Below are positions 22,882-36,675 of a DNA stretch of 64,000 bases, in pieces; position 1 is the stretch's first letter; the number at the start of each line of letters is the position of its first letter. The notes under the pieces were generated by a model, which searched no databases, had not been told where the DNA came from, and saw only the letters and a list, made by a program, of their open reading frames with translations. A program made the translations under genes and the position numbers. Origin of the DNA: Aegilops tauschii subsp. strangulata (Eukaryota > Streptophyta > Magnoliopsida > Poales > Poaceae); contig NC_053037.3 of the NCBI RefSeq assembly GCF_002575655.3, forward strand, positions 253,675,135 through 253,739,134, given 5' to 3'.

Positions 22882-25800
22882 TCTCCCCTCCCTTGGGAAA
22901 GATCCGACCTCGGATCGTAATCCTCATCACCATGGAAACGGTTGTCGTGGACGGACTTGTAGTTGGACAAAGTGGAAAACATGGCGCAATCCAAGTACTC
23001 CAAGGTGTCTCCGGAGTGGTACACATGCAAAAAGAGCAAACACAAACAACACTTGGAAATACAATCGTTAGCGCACACAAGGTGTCCATCATGTAAGAAT
23101 GAGTCCGTGAGGCAAGATTGTTCATGATAAAGCACATGAAGCTTAGCAAGATGATATGGAATGAGATGTAAAGCATTCATGGGGGCAAAAGCATTCATTG
23201 TGCACACAAATGTGTTGTGAATATGATGAATGCAACCACGGTGCAAAATGATGTCATAGTGAGACGGTTTATCAATAGCATGAATATGGCAATGGATGCT
23301 CAATATGAATAAGTTATCATGCAATTGATGGGAGGCAATATGATCATGATGTATGAATATGCCATCAAGAAAGATCACAACAAATTTGCTAAGAAAATGC
23401 ACAAGCTCATATATCATGGATGACATGGGAATAGGTGCAACAAGACAAGCATAATGTGTGTCAATCCATGCATAGGGTGCAAACTTGTGGTGAGTATGAT
23501 ATGTCCATCGAGCATGACATGTATGAGCACAATCAACAAATATGAAGGTGGGGTGCAATATGTCAAAGGAGTGTTGATGTACCAATGCTCGATGTCGTGG
23601 CATGAGTGGAGGTTCGAAGGTGCATCCAATAAGTCCGAGCGCTCCTCAATGTGAAGGTCCATAGAGCCAATCTCCAATGTCGCTCCTTCGTTCGCGAGAT
23701 GTAACATGTAGACAACAAGAAGGAAACAACAATGAAAGAATGACCCATTCAATATGCATATTTGAGAATGGCTCAAAGGGAATGAGTTCACCTTTATGAG
23801 GATGTCAAAAATATTGGTGTTGCACATCATGTACGCCTTCACATAACCAATATATCTCGTGATGGTACCGCCTTGTGAATCCTTCAAAATGAAAGAACAT
23901 GACAAACACTCGGAAAAACAAATGAGGTTAGTGCAAATGCAAGACCTATCATTCGAGGGGCGAGATACCCAAGAAGTGTTTTCATCATTCTTATCATAAG
24001 AAAGGACAAGGTGTGGTATGGTATGAAAGCATAAGATGCAACTACAACCAAAGACAATAGGCTTAAACAAGCAAGCATGTGTCACAAGTAATATGTCCAA
24101 GTCTCCAAGATCAATAAGCATAGCATGGGTGCACTCACTACAAGGCATATGAGATGTGCAACTAATGGAGACAAGTGACAATAATCTAGATAAATAATGT
24201 GAGAGGCATGAGCATATATGTCATCAACCCAAGAAAGCGAGTAATGGAACATGGGTGATGCAACCAAGCAAGTAATCATAGTGATCAAGTCAAGCAAGCT
24301 AGTAGTGCGAAGATGCAACGTACTAGAAGGAATCATGGCAAGCATGTCATGTGTGCAAATGGTGGGCATGAATAATGCACATGACATATCACAAGTATGG
24401 AATCAAGATATGAGCAAAATAGCATCAATAGCATGAGGCACATGATAAACATGGCAATAGCAACAAGGATCGCCACCAAGCATGCAAATACACATAGGAA
24501 TAGCATAATGGTGAATCATGGGTAGATGCAAGCAAGGGTCACAATTGCATGGCAAAATCATAGAAAGAGGCATAGCATGCAAAGTGAACATGATAGAATG
24601 GGCGTAAGGTGACAAATGGTAAATAGCCCATAGCCGTGTGAGAGCCAAGTAGAAGAGATGCGCGTAGTCCGTGTGCGAAGGGAATGGTGGTAAGGATAGT
24701 CCACGGGATCCCAAATCGTCGTTGCTCTCAAGAGCTCGTTTCGTCAACTCTTGGGATTGAGAGGTTGACGAGTATACATGAGTACCTACACAAAACAAAG
24801 GCAAAGGAAAAATTGTGTGTGCGTGGTAGATGTACACATCATCCATCATGATGCATACGTGCTTGTGTTGGTTAGCACAAAATATCCAATGCTCAAATAA
24901 ATGAGATGCGTGATATAGAAACATGTCATCCATCATGAGAGGTTTGTTATTATGTATAGCATAATGGAGACTCAAATTGTGTAATGCGTCATGAGAAATA
25001 TGTAGAGCATTGTTATTCATGGAATGCATATGGTGCAAGCAATTATGGGAATCATGCAAAGTATGAAATGCATCAAGATCTCCTAATATGTATGAGGAAA
25101 CTATGGGGGTCTCCTCATGAGCATTTGTAGAAACATCACATGGAGAATATTGACAACATCCAAAACAAAGCATATTTGGAACAATGTGATCATGACATGG
25201 CATAGTAGTGAATTGCGCAAATCATGTAAAGGAAGCATAGCAATATCATCGCATGAAAAACAAAAGCCAATGACCATCATCTCGTCATCTATGCCATAAG
25301 TGCAAATGGGATGTATTTTAATGGGGCATGCATAGTCACTATGTTGAGATTGAAATGAAGCAATATGGGAGATCTCACTCATAGTATATGACAAGTTCAA
25401 TGGATTGTCAAACATGAAGTGACCAATAGAATTTTCACATGATATCCTATGGAGCATAGCATCACAACTAGGCAACTCAACATGGTCATCATCATATTCA
25501 TCATAAATTGGTAAGTCATGACATGAAGAAGTCGCACTAGCATGAAGCGTGGGAATAGGTGGATCAACATCATGCAAGCAATCATTGGTAAGATAGTCCA
25601 CTAGTGGGACAAGAGAAGCACCATCACCTATGTTACCTTTGGAGCATCGCTCATGTGTTGTAGGTGAGGTGTCGAAGATCCACTCGTTGTCATCTTCATC
25701 TTGATGGAACCATGTGGGGGGTACATCATCATCCACCATGGCCATCGTTGTCTCCATTGGAGGTATGGACTCGTCGAGGATAGGCATGTCGTCATGTAGA

Positions 25801-27067
25801 AGACCTAGCACCAAAGAAGAAAACACACTAGGAGTAGAGGTTAAGTCATTAAAAATCATAGTGGCCTCATGTGCACTCTCAACTACCTCACTCACTAAGT
25901 GTCGTGGCTCACTCACTTCCTCAAAGATGCTCTCACTCATATGGTTGGTGGAGTCACTCAAATGGCTCTCAACCTCACATAGGATGTGTGGCATGCTCTC
26001 ATGTGTGGGGCTAGTGGTGGTCACACTCATCCTCTCATAGGAAATGCACTCAATGTCACATATGGTGGAGTCACTCATATCACTCATGGTGGGGTGGCTC
26101 TCCTCACATGGGAATTGGGGCACATATGTGGGTGTCGGAGAGATGTTGGTGCAAATGTCTCCATGCTCAATCATGTCACAATCGTAGCCGTGGATGAAGG
26201 CCGAAGATGGCACATCATCATTCTCCTCCAAGACCAAAGATAAGGTCTCATGTCCGGTCTCGTAGCTTGACTCGGAGTATGAGTCTTTTTGGGGCGCCGT
26301 CTTCATGTAGTTGAAGAGGTTCGTGCTCGTCGCCGTGGTCGAAGGGGATGGCCCTAGCTCGACCGTCTTTTCGCCGTCTTGTTGTCGGAGGCCCATATGA
26401 TGTGGCACCTCGTAGCTCGTCTCCATGACCGAAGGGAATTTCCCATGCTCGGCCATCTTCCTTGAGGGGCTTCCGAAGGTGGAAGTGTCGCCCTCGCTCG
26501 TAGGTGGTCGCCTTGTTGTTGAAGATGTCGATGTAGGCGAACTCACGGGAAGTAGGCGAAGATGTCGTACGTCCAAAGGCGAAGATGCCTTGATAGCACT
26601 TGGCGAAGATGCCGAAGTGGTTGGTGTAGCCGTAGCTCCGTCGTGGTGGTGCTTGTCTCGCGGTCTTCTCTTGTGCTCATGAACTTCATGACAATGTGGA
26701 TCACGAACGTAATGGTGGTCGCCATGGAGATGTGGACGTGGACGACTTGCGCTTGCGTCGCGTGGGCGCTCCGAAGATGATCGACTTGCTCGCCGCCGCC
26801 TTGAGGATGATGAAGGGGAGAAGACTTGTAGTCGGCCACCATGTCTCGTAGTTGATCCTTTAGCTCGCCCAACTTGGTGTCAATGTAGTCCCTTTTCCTT
26901 ACTTCAGAGTGTTGTATGTCGATGGCGAGGTTGTCGAGGCGCTCTCGCAAGGTAGATTGTGCACCTTGCATTTGTCGTTGTAGTCCGAAGATGGACGCTT
27001 TGGTGATGTAGTTGCTCGCGTCGTCGTTGTTGTCGAAGACCGGAGATGAAGTGCCTTGCCTATCCAT
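22882..27067 (-). pseudogene. Long pol-less ORF of B3, broken
   Basis: The start ATG is at 27065-27067 (MDRQG). The best-preserved stretch is 25101-26576 (491 codons), from the Pro/Ser/Thr-rich linker through MAEHGKF and the Ser/Asp/His-rich middle. It is followed by open pieces at 24403-25203, 24082-24387, 23414-24181 and 22284-23603. The last runs through the purine tract and far into the LTR. A stretch present in B1 is deleted near 26690, and the frame shifts near 26815. As in the other B copies, no gag core or pol domain is present. Function is unknown. Confidence 0.65.
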
Positions 27068-28680
27068 CACAAGACTCGAGCAAATATGAGTGGGAGAAAG
27101 AGAAGAACTATACCAAATGTACCTTGACCGATGTTGAAGATGGATCAATGATCACTCAATGTGTAACAAGGAAATAGCACAATTGGTGCCAATTCTTGTC
27201 GGTTTCTCACACCTACACAAGTAAGGCTTATGGTGGAGCTCGGTGAGGATAGAGGCACAAAAAAATTTGATGCAAAATGTTAGCAAGAGTCAATAATGTT
27301 GAAAAAGATTCACAAATTCGCAAGTGAAACAAGTAGACCAATAGCAAAGAATGGCACACGGAAACACACACACGGATAGATAAATGGGGTCGTGCAACCA
27401 AGGAATGAGCACAAAATGTGGAGTCCACGGAAAACGCTCGTGTTGCACAACTCAAGAGAGACGCTAGCACGATTGCTCAATAGGCGGATACGACACTTGT
27501 GCACAACCTATGATATGCAAAATGGATAAACTTTCTATCCCAAGTATGCTATGTATGTATGGCTCCCGGTGTTTCTCTCAAGATGATCCAAGATGATCGG
27601 ATATGACAATCTTATGTGCAATGTGGTATGATGCAATGGCACTTGCTTACAAGCTCTTTGCTCTTTCTCTTTTGCTTAAAAGCTTATTCTTTTTTTTGTA
27701 TGTATGGCCACTTTGCGAAATGCACAAACCAAGATAGCAATTGTGTATATGCGGGAACAAACTTGTGACACAAGGGATGATATGATACCAATATGATATG
27801 GTATGTATGCAATGGGAGGTATAGATCACTAATGTGCACAAGTAACGTTGCCAACAATACTCAAATGGCTAGTCTCGATAGGCAAGTGACGCAAAATGGG
27901 CTAGGGGTTATCAATGCAATTGCAAGGGGAATATACAATGGAGGGATACCACGATACCAAGATGATATGGAGGTTACCGTCCGAGGCGATGATGAGTAGC
28001 GGTGATCTTGATGGAGATATCAAGATGATGGATACTCGTCCCTAAGTAGCCGAAACACCTTAGGAAACGGAAGAACCGCGAACTCAAAATCTCAAATGTC
28101 AAATGGTGGCAGCGGGAATGCGGTGGTGGTTTTGCGGAAACTCAAAGGGATTGCGGAAATGCAATGATGGGGTTTGGAGAACGCAATGCGGAAGTGGAGG
28201 GTAAGGTGGTGGATTATACACGGTGTGGGAGTTGGAAGCACAGTCCCTAAGTAGCCGAAACACCTTAGGAGACACAACTCACAACACAAACAAAATTGGG
28301 TTAAGTTGGCGTGGCGGAAGTGTATGGTGGGCTAGCCTATGCGGAAGTTATGGCGGTGGTTGATGAAGAAGCAACCATCCCTAAGTAGCCTAAACACCTT
28401 AGGAGACTCGAATCACAACTCAAACAACCTCAAATGCTAAGGGAACAAAAATGGGTTAGGTTGCGGAAGTCGGTGGTGGTTATGCGGATGATATGGTGGA
28501 AGCCCTAGGCAAAGATGCCAAAGTTCCAAAAATTTGATAGAGTCAAATGGTGATGTAACCTATCTAGATGGATAGAGGATGTCAATAGCTACTCAACGAG
28601 CTAAAGAACGCGAAAATCGGACTCTGGATGTGAAAGTTACGGTCAAAACGGTGAAACACGGGAGGCTGATGCTCCAGGGG
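27068..28680 (-). other. Leader of B3 with three stem-loop motifs
   Basis: On the plus strand CCTAAG...CTTAGG pairs flank the conserved 12-nt loop at 28041-28064, 28246-28269 and 28380-28403. The leader is otherwise colinear with that of B2, in inverse orientation. No gene was seen. Confidence 0.75.
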
Positions 28681-30634
28681 TCGGCTAACCCGGTGTAGGC
28701 CGATCTTTCACGATTGGAGTGGGTTCCCTCGAAGAACACGATGAACACGGGGAAGAACGGAGAGAAAACAGAAGGGGAAACACTAAAGAACAAGTCCAAT
28801 CACACATCCACTAGAATATCAAACACACAAGATCCACAAGGTACATTGATAGAGGCAAAGGTGTCCCCTCTTTCAATGAGATGATAGATATCGCTTTGAT
28901 GGAAGTCGACTTTGACGATCCGACTACGAACGTGCGAGGACGTCGCGCTTTAGCAATCGCTAAACCAACTCCGAGAGGTTATTGACCACGCCGGAGCACG
29001 ATCAACCTGACCACGAGGGTCTATTTCCAGCGAGCAAACGAAGAACAAGCAAGAAACTGAGATTGCAATCTGGATATTGCGAATATAAGATGAAAGCTTT
29101 ATTGATCAAGGTGGGGTTCTGTGACGCCTTTGTCTGGTCGTTGAACACAAACGAAGTACGCGAAGTTGCAGCTATGGCGAACTTTTAATCTAAACAAAAC
29201 CCAAAGTCTAAACGACGCCCTAAGGGCTGTATATATGGAGGAAGAGGGGGGAATTTCGTGGCCCTTGGGGAAGGGGTCCGAAACCAACCCTATCTCTTGT
29301 TTCCCCACACATACGGACTCTAAAAATAGCCTATACTCAAGTATTTCAAAATTACATGGGCCTGTCCCAATAATAAGGTGACGCAGCACCTAGAATAGCC
29401 TCTGGACAAAAGTTATGAAGTAGCATCTTGTATATTTCGTCCAAGGCTTCATGCACGCATTATGGTGGCTTCAACGTCCTGAAATCATCACTTGTAACTC
29501 CGTTCTTGTCCCCCATGCGCATGCCATCATCTCCATGCTTGTTCTTGCTCCAATGTTCATCCTTCTCAAAGCTAGGCCCTTCATTTGTAAGCAAAACAAA
29601 TGTATCCAATTTAGGCAGCATCATATTCTCATGAACATTAGAATCATTACCAAGAAACGAAAGTACCTGGTAATTTAGTTGGCGTGCGTGAGCTCTAGTA
29701 ATTGGTCCAGTATGTATAGCAGCAGGGGCTGTGGGTGTAACAATGGTATTGACGTCCTCATCATACATGAACAACAAAAGGAAAGATACAAGGTAAAGTT
29801 CATCTCCATGAGGAGGTCTTGAAGGGGGCCGCCCAAGAGGTGGTCTTGATGATATATCCCGCAGGATCTTCTCCTAGATGGAGGTCTTGGCCTCCATAAG
29901 GAGTAGTAGTCTCTCTCTCTCTCAAGAGTAGAGTGGTACAAGGAGCAAAGCTCTCTATCAAATGAGCTATCACTTTGCTAACCCTAGAAAGGAGAAGGGG
30001 GAGGTCTATTTATAGTCTAAGCCTCGAAGGGGTAAGTGGAAAGGGATACATGGGCCTCTGGCCCGTGGCTGCGCGCAGGCAGGCGCCGGATGTCCGGGCT
30101 GGGGGCAGATGTCTGGCCGATCGTGGGGCGCCGGATGTCCGGGCTGAAGTGGCCAAGCTTCGGGTGCGTTCTGTCATCGACGCCGGATTTCCGGGGGAAG
30201 GACCGGATGTCCGGGCTTTGGCGAGGCGCCGGATGTCCGGGGCTGGCGCCGGATGTCCGGCCGCTGATGTTGTTGGCCGACTGTTGCTGCAGCTCCTTGG
30301 CGGCTGCACAGGCGCCGGATGTCCGGCCGCTGGCCCGAATGTCCGGCCGCTGTAGCTTCAACAGCTTCGTCTTCTTCCGCGTCGCTTCCAGGCTTCCCTC
30401 GCGGATGGTGTAGTTGTTTCTTGGCGTTTGCACTCCTCCTCCTCGTCCGTAGTGTTCCGACAATACATATGCATGCACACGAGTGGAGTGTCAAGTAGTA
30501 TACCATCCTCGAAGGTGTCAAGTGAGCACGTGTAAAGGAGATGATTCACCTTTGTGTATGTGAAGTAGATGTCGCACGTGTCACTCGCCGAACGGACTCT
30601 TGACATGGTGATGTCCATAGGATGCTCCGCATCA
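28681..30634 (-). repeat. 3' LTR of C, interrupted by solo A LTR
   Basis: This matches 41971-43004 once 28847-29768 (solo LTR plus one target copy) is removed. A TATAAATA box lies on the minus strand at 30007-30014. The dyad array at about 30080-30345 lies upstream of it in element orientation. The inner end ATCA at 30634 abuts the purine tract. Confidence 0.85.
28847..29763 (-). mobile_element. Solo LTR of family A (917 bp)
   Basis: A full-length LTR (TGATAGAGGC...CTCATCA) is flanked by the duplication TACAT (28842-28846 and 29764-29768). The uninterrupted target is present in the other C LTR near 42132. No internal sequence is present, so the element was reduced by LTR-LTR recombination. 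Confidence 0.95.
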
Positions 30635-30649
30635 TCTCCCCTCCCTTGG
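30635..30649 (-). other. Polypurine tract of C
   Basis: The minus strand reads CCAAGGGAGGGGAGA before TGATGCGGAG. It is identical to that of the B elements. Confidence 0.8.
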
Positions 30650-33600
30650 GAAAGATCCGACCTCGGATCGAAAACCAAATCACCATGGGAAAGAGATGGC
30701 TTCGCCGTGTATAAGTGGACGTTCACCAAGTACTTGTCATCTTGAAGCTCGAAATGGGCACTCTCCAATGTCGCACCGTCTTGTGATTCCTTCAAAAGGA
30801 GTAAGAACAACAAACACTTGGAAAAAGAAATGTGGTTAGCGTTAGTGCAAAACCAAGCATTCAAGAGGTGATTCACCAAACAAGTGTCGTCATCATGCAA
30901 AGCATATGGTGTGACAAAGGATTGAGACATGGCATGTAAGTATATCAATTGAACACAAGCAAAGATATCATGGGGACAAGCATGTAAATGGGAGGTAGAG
31001 ATGCAAATATGTGTTTCAAGAGAATAAGCATCTACCTCAAGTTCATAGCAAGCATGGGCAAAGCGCTCAATGAAAGGTCTATGGTAGGCATAGGAATCAT
31101 TCACAACACCTAAGAAGATGAGATGTCTAAACACATGGGTTAAGTGCAAGACAATCCAAGCATAATGTGCATAGGGTGTAGTGAACATAGTGTGGCACTC
31201 AACACAATAGAAAGAGCAATTGTTCATCATGTGTGAGGCAATCAAGTCAATCATGTGACAAGCAATGGGACATGGCATATGTGAAGTGATGACATTGTTG
31301 CAACCAAACATATGAGAGGAGCAAATAATCCAAGAATTGGATGCAACACACAAGGCATATATATCATGATGCATGGAATGGTTAAAATGACAAGTCGAAG
31401 CAAGATATCTAACAAGTGTGCAATCAAGTGATCCAAGATGAACAATAAGTCTCATGGGGAAAGCAACACAAGTAGTATGATCCATAATATCCATGATCAT
31501 GGTTTGGGGGTTCTCAAAAGAGAAGGATATCACCGTGAAAGCGTGTCCTTGTGCGTCCTTCACAATGCCGAAGCACAAGCAAGTGCGATGTAGAATCGTC
31601 GTGGTAGAAGGTGGTTCACTCTCAAGAGCTCGAATGGTCAACTCACGTGAAGCGGAAGTCGACACAAAGTCCAAGTATCCTACACATGCACACAACAAAA
31701 CAAAGAACGTATGTGCATGGTAGATAAACACATCATCCATCATGATGGTTCTCTTCTTTTGCACATAACCATTAGAAGCACAAGTGCATGAATAATATGA
31801 TGCAACAATGGCAATATCCATGGCACTAGGTATATGGTGCAAAGAGGTAAGACAAGCATGCTTCACGAGGAATATGTCAAAATCTCCAAATATATGTGAG
31901 AATGCTATGGGGGCAAGCTCATTAGCAAGATTAGAAACATTGTTGCACTCAATACATGTCAAATCATCTATCATGAGAGAGGCAACATATGGAGATGTAT
32001 GACAAGAAGCAATAACAATCATGTGCAAAGCATGTAGATAGTTGTCATCAACCGCATGAAGTGAGCAAGTATAAATCACTGGTGATGCAGCAAGGCAAGC
32101 AATAGTAATCAAGTCGTGCAAACTAGTGGAGCGAAGATGCAACACACTACAGGAAATCATGGCAATCATGTCATGTGAGCAAAGAATAGGCATAGGCAAT
32201 GTACATGACATATCGCAAGCACGAACACAAATCAAGATCATAGTATCATCATAGGCATGGGGCACAAAGCAATCATGGCAATAACAAACAATATCTCCAA
32301 CACGGTTGCAAATACACATACAAGTACTAGAATCAATCATCATGTGTAATGCAAAGCATGGGTCACAATGCATGGCAAAGGCATAGGAATGGGCATATCA
32401 TGCAAAGTGAACATGGCAAGATGGGCAAACGATATATAATGGACAACAACCCATAACCATGTGAGGGCCATGTAAAAGAAATGCGCGAAGTGTTTGCGCG
32501 AAGTGAGCGGTGGGAAAGGCAATCCATGGGATCCCAAGTCATCAGTGCTCTCTAGAGCTCGTTTTGTCAACTCGTGGGATTGCGAGGTTGACAAGTATTC
32601 TTGGATACCTACACTAAAGAGACACAAACCAAAGAAATTGTGCGCGTGGTAAATGTACACATCATCCATCATGATGTGTATGTGCAAGTGAGTGTTAGCA
32701 CAAGATAAGCATCGGTCAAACAAATTTGATGCATGGTATAAGAACATGTCATCCATCATGAAAGAATAGTTGTTATGTATATCCCGATGATGATGCAAAT
32801 TTAGCATAGAAGTATATGGCACATCAATAGCATGTTTATTCATGGGAAGCATATTGTGCACACAAGTATTGGGATCATGCAATGGACAGGATGAATCAAA
32901 ATCTCCTAAAATGTATGAGGAAACTATGGGGGTCTCCTCATGAGCAATATTGGAAACATCATATGGAGAAAATGGACAACATCCAAAACAATGCATATCC
33001 GAAGCTAGGTGGTCATGGCATGGCATATGAGATAAATGATGCAAAGGAAGCATATCAATATCATCACAAGAAAAACAAATGCCAATAACCATGGGCTTGT
33101 CATCTATGCCATAAGTGCAAATTGGGTTAATTTTAATGGCATATGCATAGTCACTATGAAGAGATTGCAAATATGACATACTGTTGATCTCATGCATAGC
33201 ATATGACAAGTCAAGCGGATTGTCAAACATGATGTGACCTAAAGAATTGTCACAAGAAATCCTATGTAACATGGCATCACAACCAATAGACTCCACATGA
33301 CAATCATCAAACTCACCATAAATGGGTAAATCATCGCATGGGGAAATCATACTAGAATGAAGCATGGTAATAGGTTGATCAACATCGTGCGACCAATCAA
33401 TGTCAAGAATGTCCACTAGTGGGACTAGAGCATCACCTTCACCTATGTTACCTTGTACATTCCACTCAAGTGGTGTAGGTGAGGTGGCAAAGACCAAATG
33501 GTGGTCATCTTCATCTTGATGGAACCATGTGGGGGGTGCATCATATTTCACCATGGCCATCGTCTTGTCCAAAGGAAGGACGTAGTCGTCGCGAATCGGC

Positions 33601-34290
33601 GCGTCATCATATATGGGACCTAGCACCAAATGAGAAGACACAATAGAGGTACAGGTTAAGTCGTTAGAAATCAAAGTGGCCTCACTCTCTCTATGTGGTG
33701 GTTCACTCACTCCCTCAAGGTAGGTGCACTCAAAGTCACATATGGTGGAGTCACTCATCTCACTCAAGTGGTGGGGGTTGTGGCTCTCCTCACATGGGAA
33801 TTGTGGCAACACATCATATATGGGGCTAGTGGTGAAGACACTCTCACTCTCAATATGGTGGCACAAGTCACTCAAGTCATCATACATCACCGTGGTCGAA
33901 GGGAAAATCCCATGCTCAACCATCTCGTCGTTGTCACCGTGGATGAAGGCCGAAGATGGCACATCATCACTCTCGCCTCCTAAGATGGAAGCATCATCCT
34001 TGCTCGTCACCAAGTCGCTCGCCTCCAAAGCTTGGTCCTTGAAAGTCTCCATAGTCGTACTCGTCGCCGCACCATCTTGAAAAAGAGTCGTGGAGGACTC
34101 GGCATCATCAATGCCACAAAGAGGGATGGCGGTGAAGTTGAACTTGGGAGCATCGTCTTGGAGCTCATCGGGCTTGGACATCTTGGTGGTACTAGCCTCA
34201 TGCTCGTCGTCTTTGAGCTTGGTCTTCGAGAAGTGTGCTTGGGGTGGAGAAGCCTTGGCCTTCATGCGTTCTTGTTCCGCCTTGTGAGCA
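30650..34290 (-). pseudogene. Post-gag long ORF of C (pol-less), one frameshift
   Basis: This continues C gag after the D insertion. The segment 34290-32340 is open for about 650 codons, beginning within a codon at the D target site (AEQERMKAK follows). A second open segment, 32373-30358, is in another frame, so one indel lies near 32350. It runs across the purine tract into the LTR dyad array. Sequence is conserved with B (DDVPSSAFIHG, PPTWFHQDEDD, CDAMLHRISC, MMDDVYIYHAH). A module with MMDD[VF][YF]IYHAH followed by ELT[KI]RALES occurs twice, at about 32545-32680 and 31615-31750. No RT, RNase H or integrase motif was found. The role is unknown. Confidence 0.65.
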
Positions 34291-35273
34291 TGATGAGGAC
34301 ATGACTACCTTGGATACGACCAAAAATATTGCATACATACATATTTATCAGGTGATTTCTAGTGCAAACTATTCAATAATCTATTTATGTTATCCAGAAC
34401 AAAAATACTTCACACACTTTTGTGTTTTGTCTAATTGCAGGTGTATGAGACATTTGTACAATCCACATATGAAGATAAGGCAAAAGGAGAAGTTTAGGTT
34501 CTGTTCAAAAAGTCCTCTCACGTCACTTTTGGGCCAAGAGAAGATAGAGTCCAAGTCTCTCACGTTCTGGATTCAGATTCGGACTGCACAGACATACCTG
34601 ACTCAAAATGCCAACAACTTTTTCATACGGACTCCGAATTGGGTGATTCTTTTTTTGTTGGAAACTAGATTTCGTGGTCTTTCCAACCCAATTGGATTCA
34701 CCTTTAAATTCGTCCGGAGCATTGAGCTATGGTCGAAACAATCTGACGTTGCACTAGAATCCGAGTCAAACTACAAGTCCAAAGGTGTTGCATCACCTCC
34801 ACTTGGGCCCATGAGCCTTGTACGACCTAGGGTTGGTTTTAGGCTGCCTTGGGACGTCCTCCCACCTCCTTGGTCGCCACCCCTTGCTCCTATATAAGTA
34901 GATCCATCTAGTAGCTTTTTCCTTGGAATTTGTTTAGTTAAAAGTTAGCCATTGCAACTTCGTGTACTTCGTTTGTGTCCAACGACCAGACCAAGACCGC
35001 TTACGGATTCCCACCATTATCAATACTTCATATATATTCGCAATATTCAGATTGCTTTATCATATTCTTGCTCGTTCTTCGATTGCTTGCAGGAATAGAC
35101 CTTCGTGGTCAGGCTGATCGTGCTTCCGGCATCGTCAGTAACCTCAGGAGATTGGTTTAGCGATTGCTAAGGCGCAACGTCCTCGCACGTTCGTAGTCGG
35201 ATCGTCAAAGTCGACTTCCATCAAAGCGATATTCATCATCTCACCGAAAGACGGGACACCTTTGCCTCTATCA
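34291..35273 (+). repeat. 5' LTR of D (983 bp)
   Basis: The ends are TGATGAGGACATGAC...GCCTCTATCA. A TATATAAG box lies at 34891-34898. The segment from about 34920 to the end matches the family-A LTR. Confidence 0.95.
34891..34898 (+). promoter_or_regulatory. TATA box of D 5' LTR
   Basis: TATATAAG is preceded by a GC-richer stretch and lies about 380 bp from the LTR end. The 3' LTR has the same box at 38673-38680. Transcription probably starts about 30 bp downstream. Confidence 0.6.
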
Positions 35274-35275
35274 AG

Positions 35276-35284
35276 TGGTATCAG
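35276..35284 (+). other. Primer-binding site of D
   Basis: TGGTATCAG lies 2 nt after the LTR, a 9-nt match to the initiator tRNA-Met site and placed as in family A. Confidence 0.8.
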
Positions 35285-36675
35285 TTTTCAGGTTGCTCGG
35301 TGAGAATTTCCAGCTTCCCCTAGATTAGATTTATTTTCTTACCTATTGTCCAAGAAAAAGCCACAAAAAAGTTAGATCTATTCATCCTTTTGTCCAAGCC
35401 AGTCTGAGCCTTTGCAATTTTCTATTCATTGTTTGCATTATTGAATTATCGGTTGCATCGTCGTGTCGAGTTGCTGGTCTTAGGGTCTAGTTCGTTAGAG
35501 TTTCGAGTTCTGTTCACATTAGTCACGTCGCCGCTGCATCGTTATCCCTTCCGCTGTCCACCACACCATCCATCAAATTCCACCACGTGCTACCCATAGT
35601 TCATTGTCACAATCATAGTTGAGGTCGTTCACATCTTCGCTTGATCCAATCTGCATCTTATCTAGTTTGTCTTGGAAAGAGGGAGAGAAAAAAAGATAGA
35701 GAAAAAAAAGAGAGAGAAAAGAAAGAAAAAGAAGTCAGAAAAAAAGAGAAAGAAAAAAAGTGTGAGGAAAAAAAAAGAGAAGAAAAAAAACAAAATTCGG
35801 ATCTATCTAGACTCGATCTCGTAGTTGAATTCGGATTGGAATCTGTTTTGTGCACTGTTTAGTAAAACAGGCATAACTTCCTCATATGAAGTCCGTTTTG
35901 ACTCCGCGAGTACTCAAATGAGAGCTAGCGACGAGCCGCATCTAAATAGTTGCAGAGACTAGTTCAATATTTGACACCTCAAAATCATCTTCTAAATAGG
36001 TCTTTTTGCCCTCCGAAGTTCGCGGACACAGCTTATTTCAGTTTTTCAAGCCAGTTTTAGAATTCTTTGACTCCTCATATCAACTCGGAATTGAGTGATT
36101 CTTTTTGCATTGGAAAGCTTGAGTTAGTAGCATTCTTTGAAAAAAAATCAGAAAATTGGCACAAACTTTTCAAGAGGAAAGTTGGAGAGAGTTGTTGTAT
36201 ATCCTGCTTGGCAGTTGTTTTTCATCATTATCTTTACTGCCGTTGTGATCTTCACTTATATCTTGCTGTCCAGAGCTACTTAGTATCCTTCATTGATGCT
36301 AGTTGTGCTACGCCGTGACCTCATTAGTGTTCTAGGCTCGCGTCTCTAGTCCGGTCTAGCCTAGGACCAGCACAGTACCGTCGTTGAGCGTTTATTCAAC
36401 ATTGCATCTCTGAATTGATTATTGCTAATATTTTGCTACCATATATAGCCAACCCAGCTCCACATATTTCTACACCGTGTATATGTACGTTCCCCTGGCA
36501 ATCGCTTTACTCAATCTTTTGAGTTATTTGACACCGCTGGTTGCCTGTCACCACCTGCTGCTTGGTAAGAACTTGTAAGATATTGATTTTTGCTTTACTG
36601 TGAGCGCTTTACCACCACATCCTAGTAGTTCATAGGAACATTATTCTTGAATTTTGTTTCTTGTTTCTACTAATC
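35285..36675 (+). other. Leader of D
   Basis: This is a non-coding leader of 1.4 kb. The segments 35450-35520 and 36330-36450 match the A leader (for example the stretch with GTCTAGCCTAGGACCAGCAC). A purine-rich low-complexity block at 35680-35795 is private to D. The A-type 24-bp minisatellite is absent. No gene was seen. Confidence 0.8.

Larger units (their letters stand above)
21873..28680 (-). mobile_element. Element B3: non-autonomous LTR retrotransposon, 5'-truncated
   Basis: This minus-strand copy has its 3' LTR (21873-22881), purine tract, long ORF region and most of the leader. It ends at about 28680, just where the leader dyad array should begin, and is there joined to the 3' LTR of element C. 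The 5' LTR is missing. Confidence 0.82.

Noticed and set aside
35658..35855. Lys/Glu- or Ser/Phe-rich small protein in the D leader
   Set aside because: It is produced by a purine-rich low-complexity tract. No homologous frame exists in related leaders.
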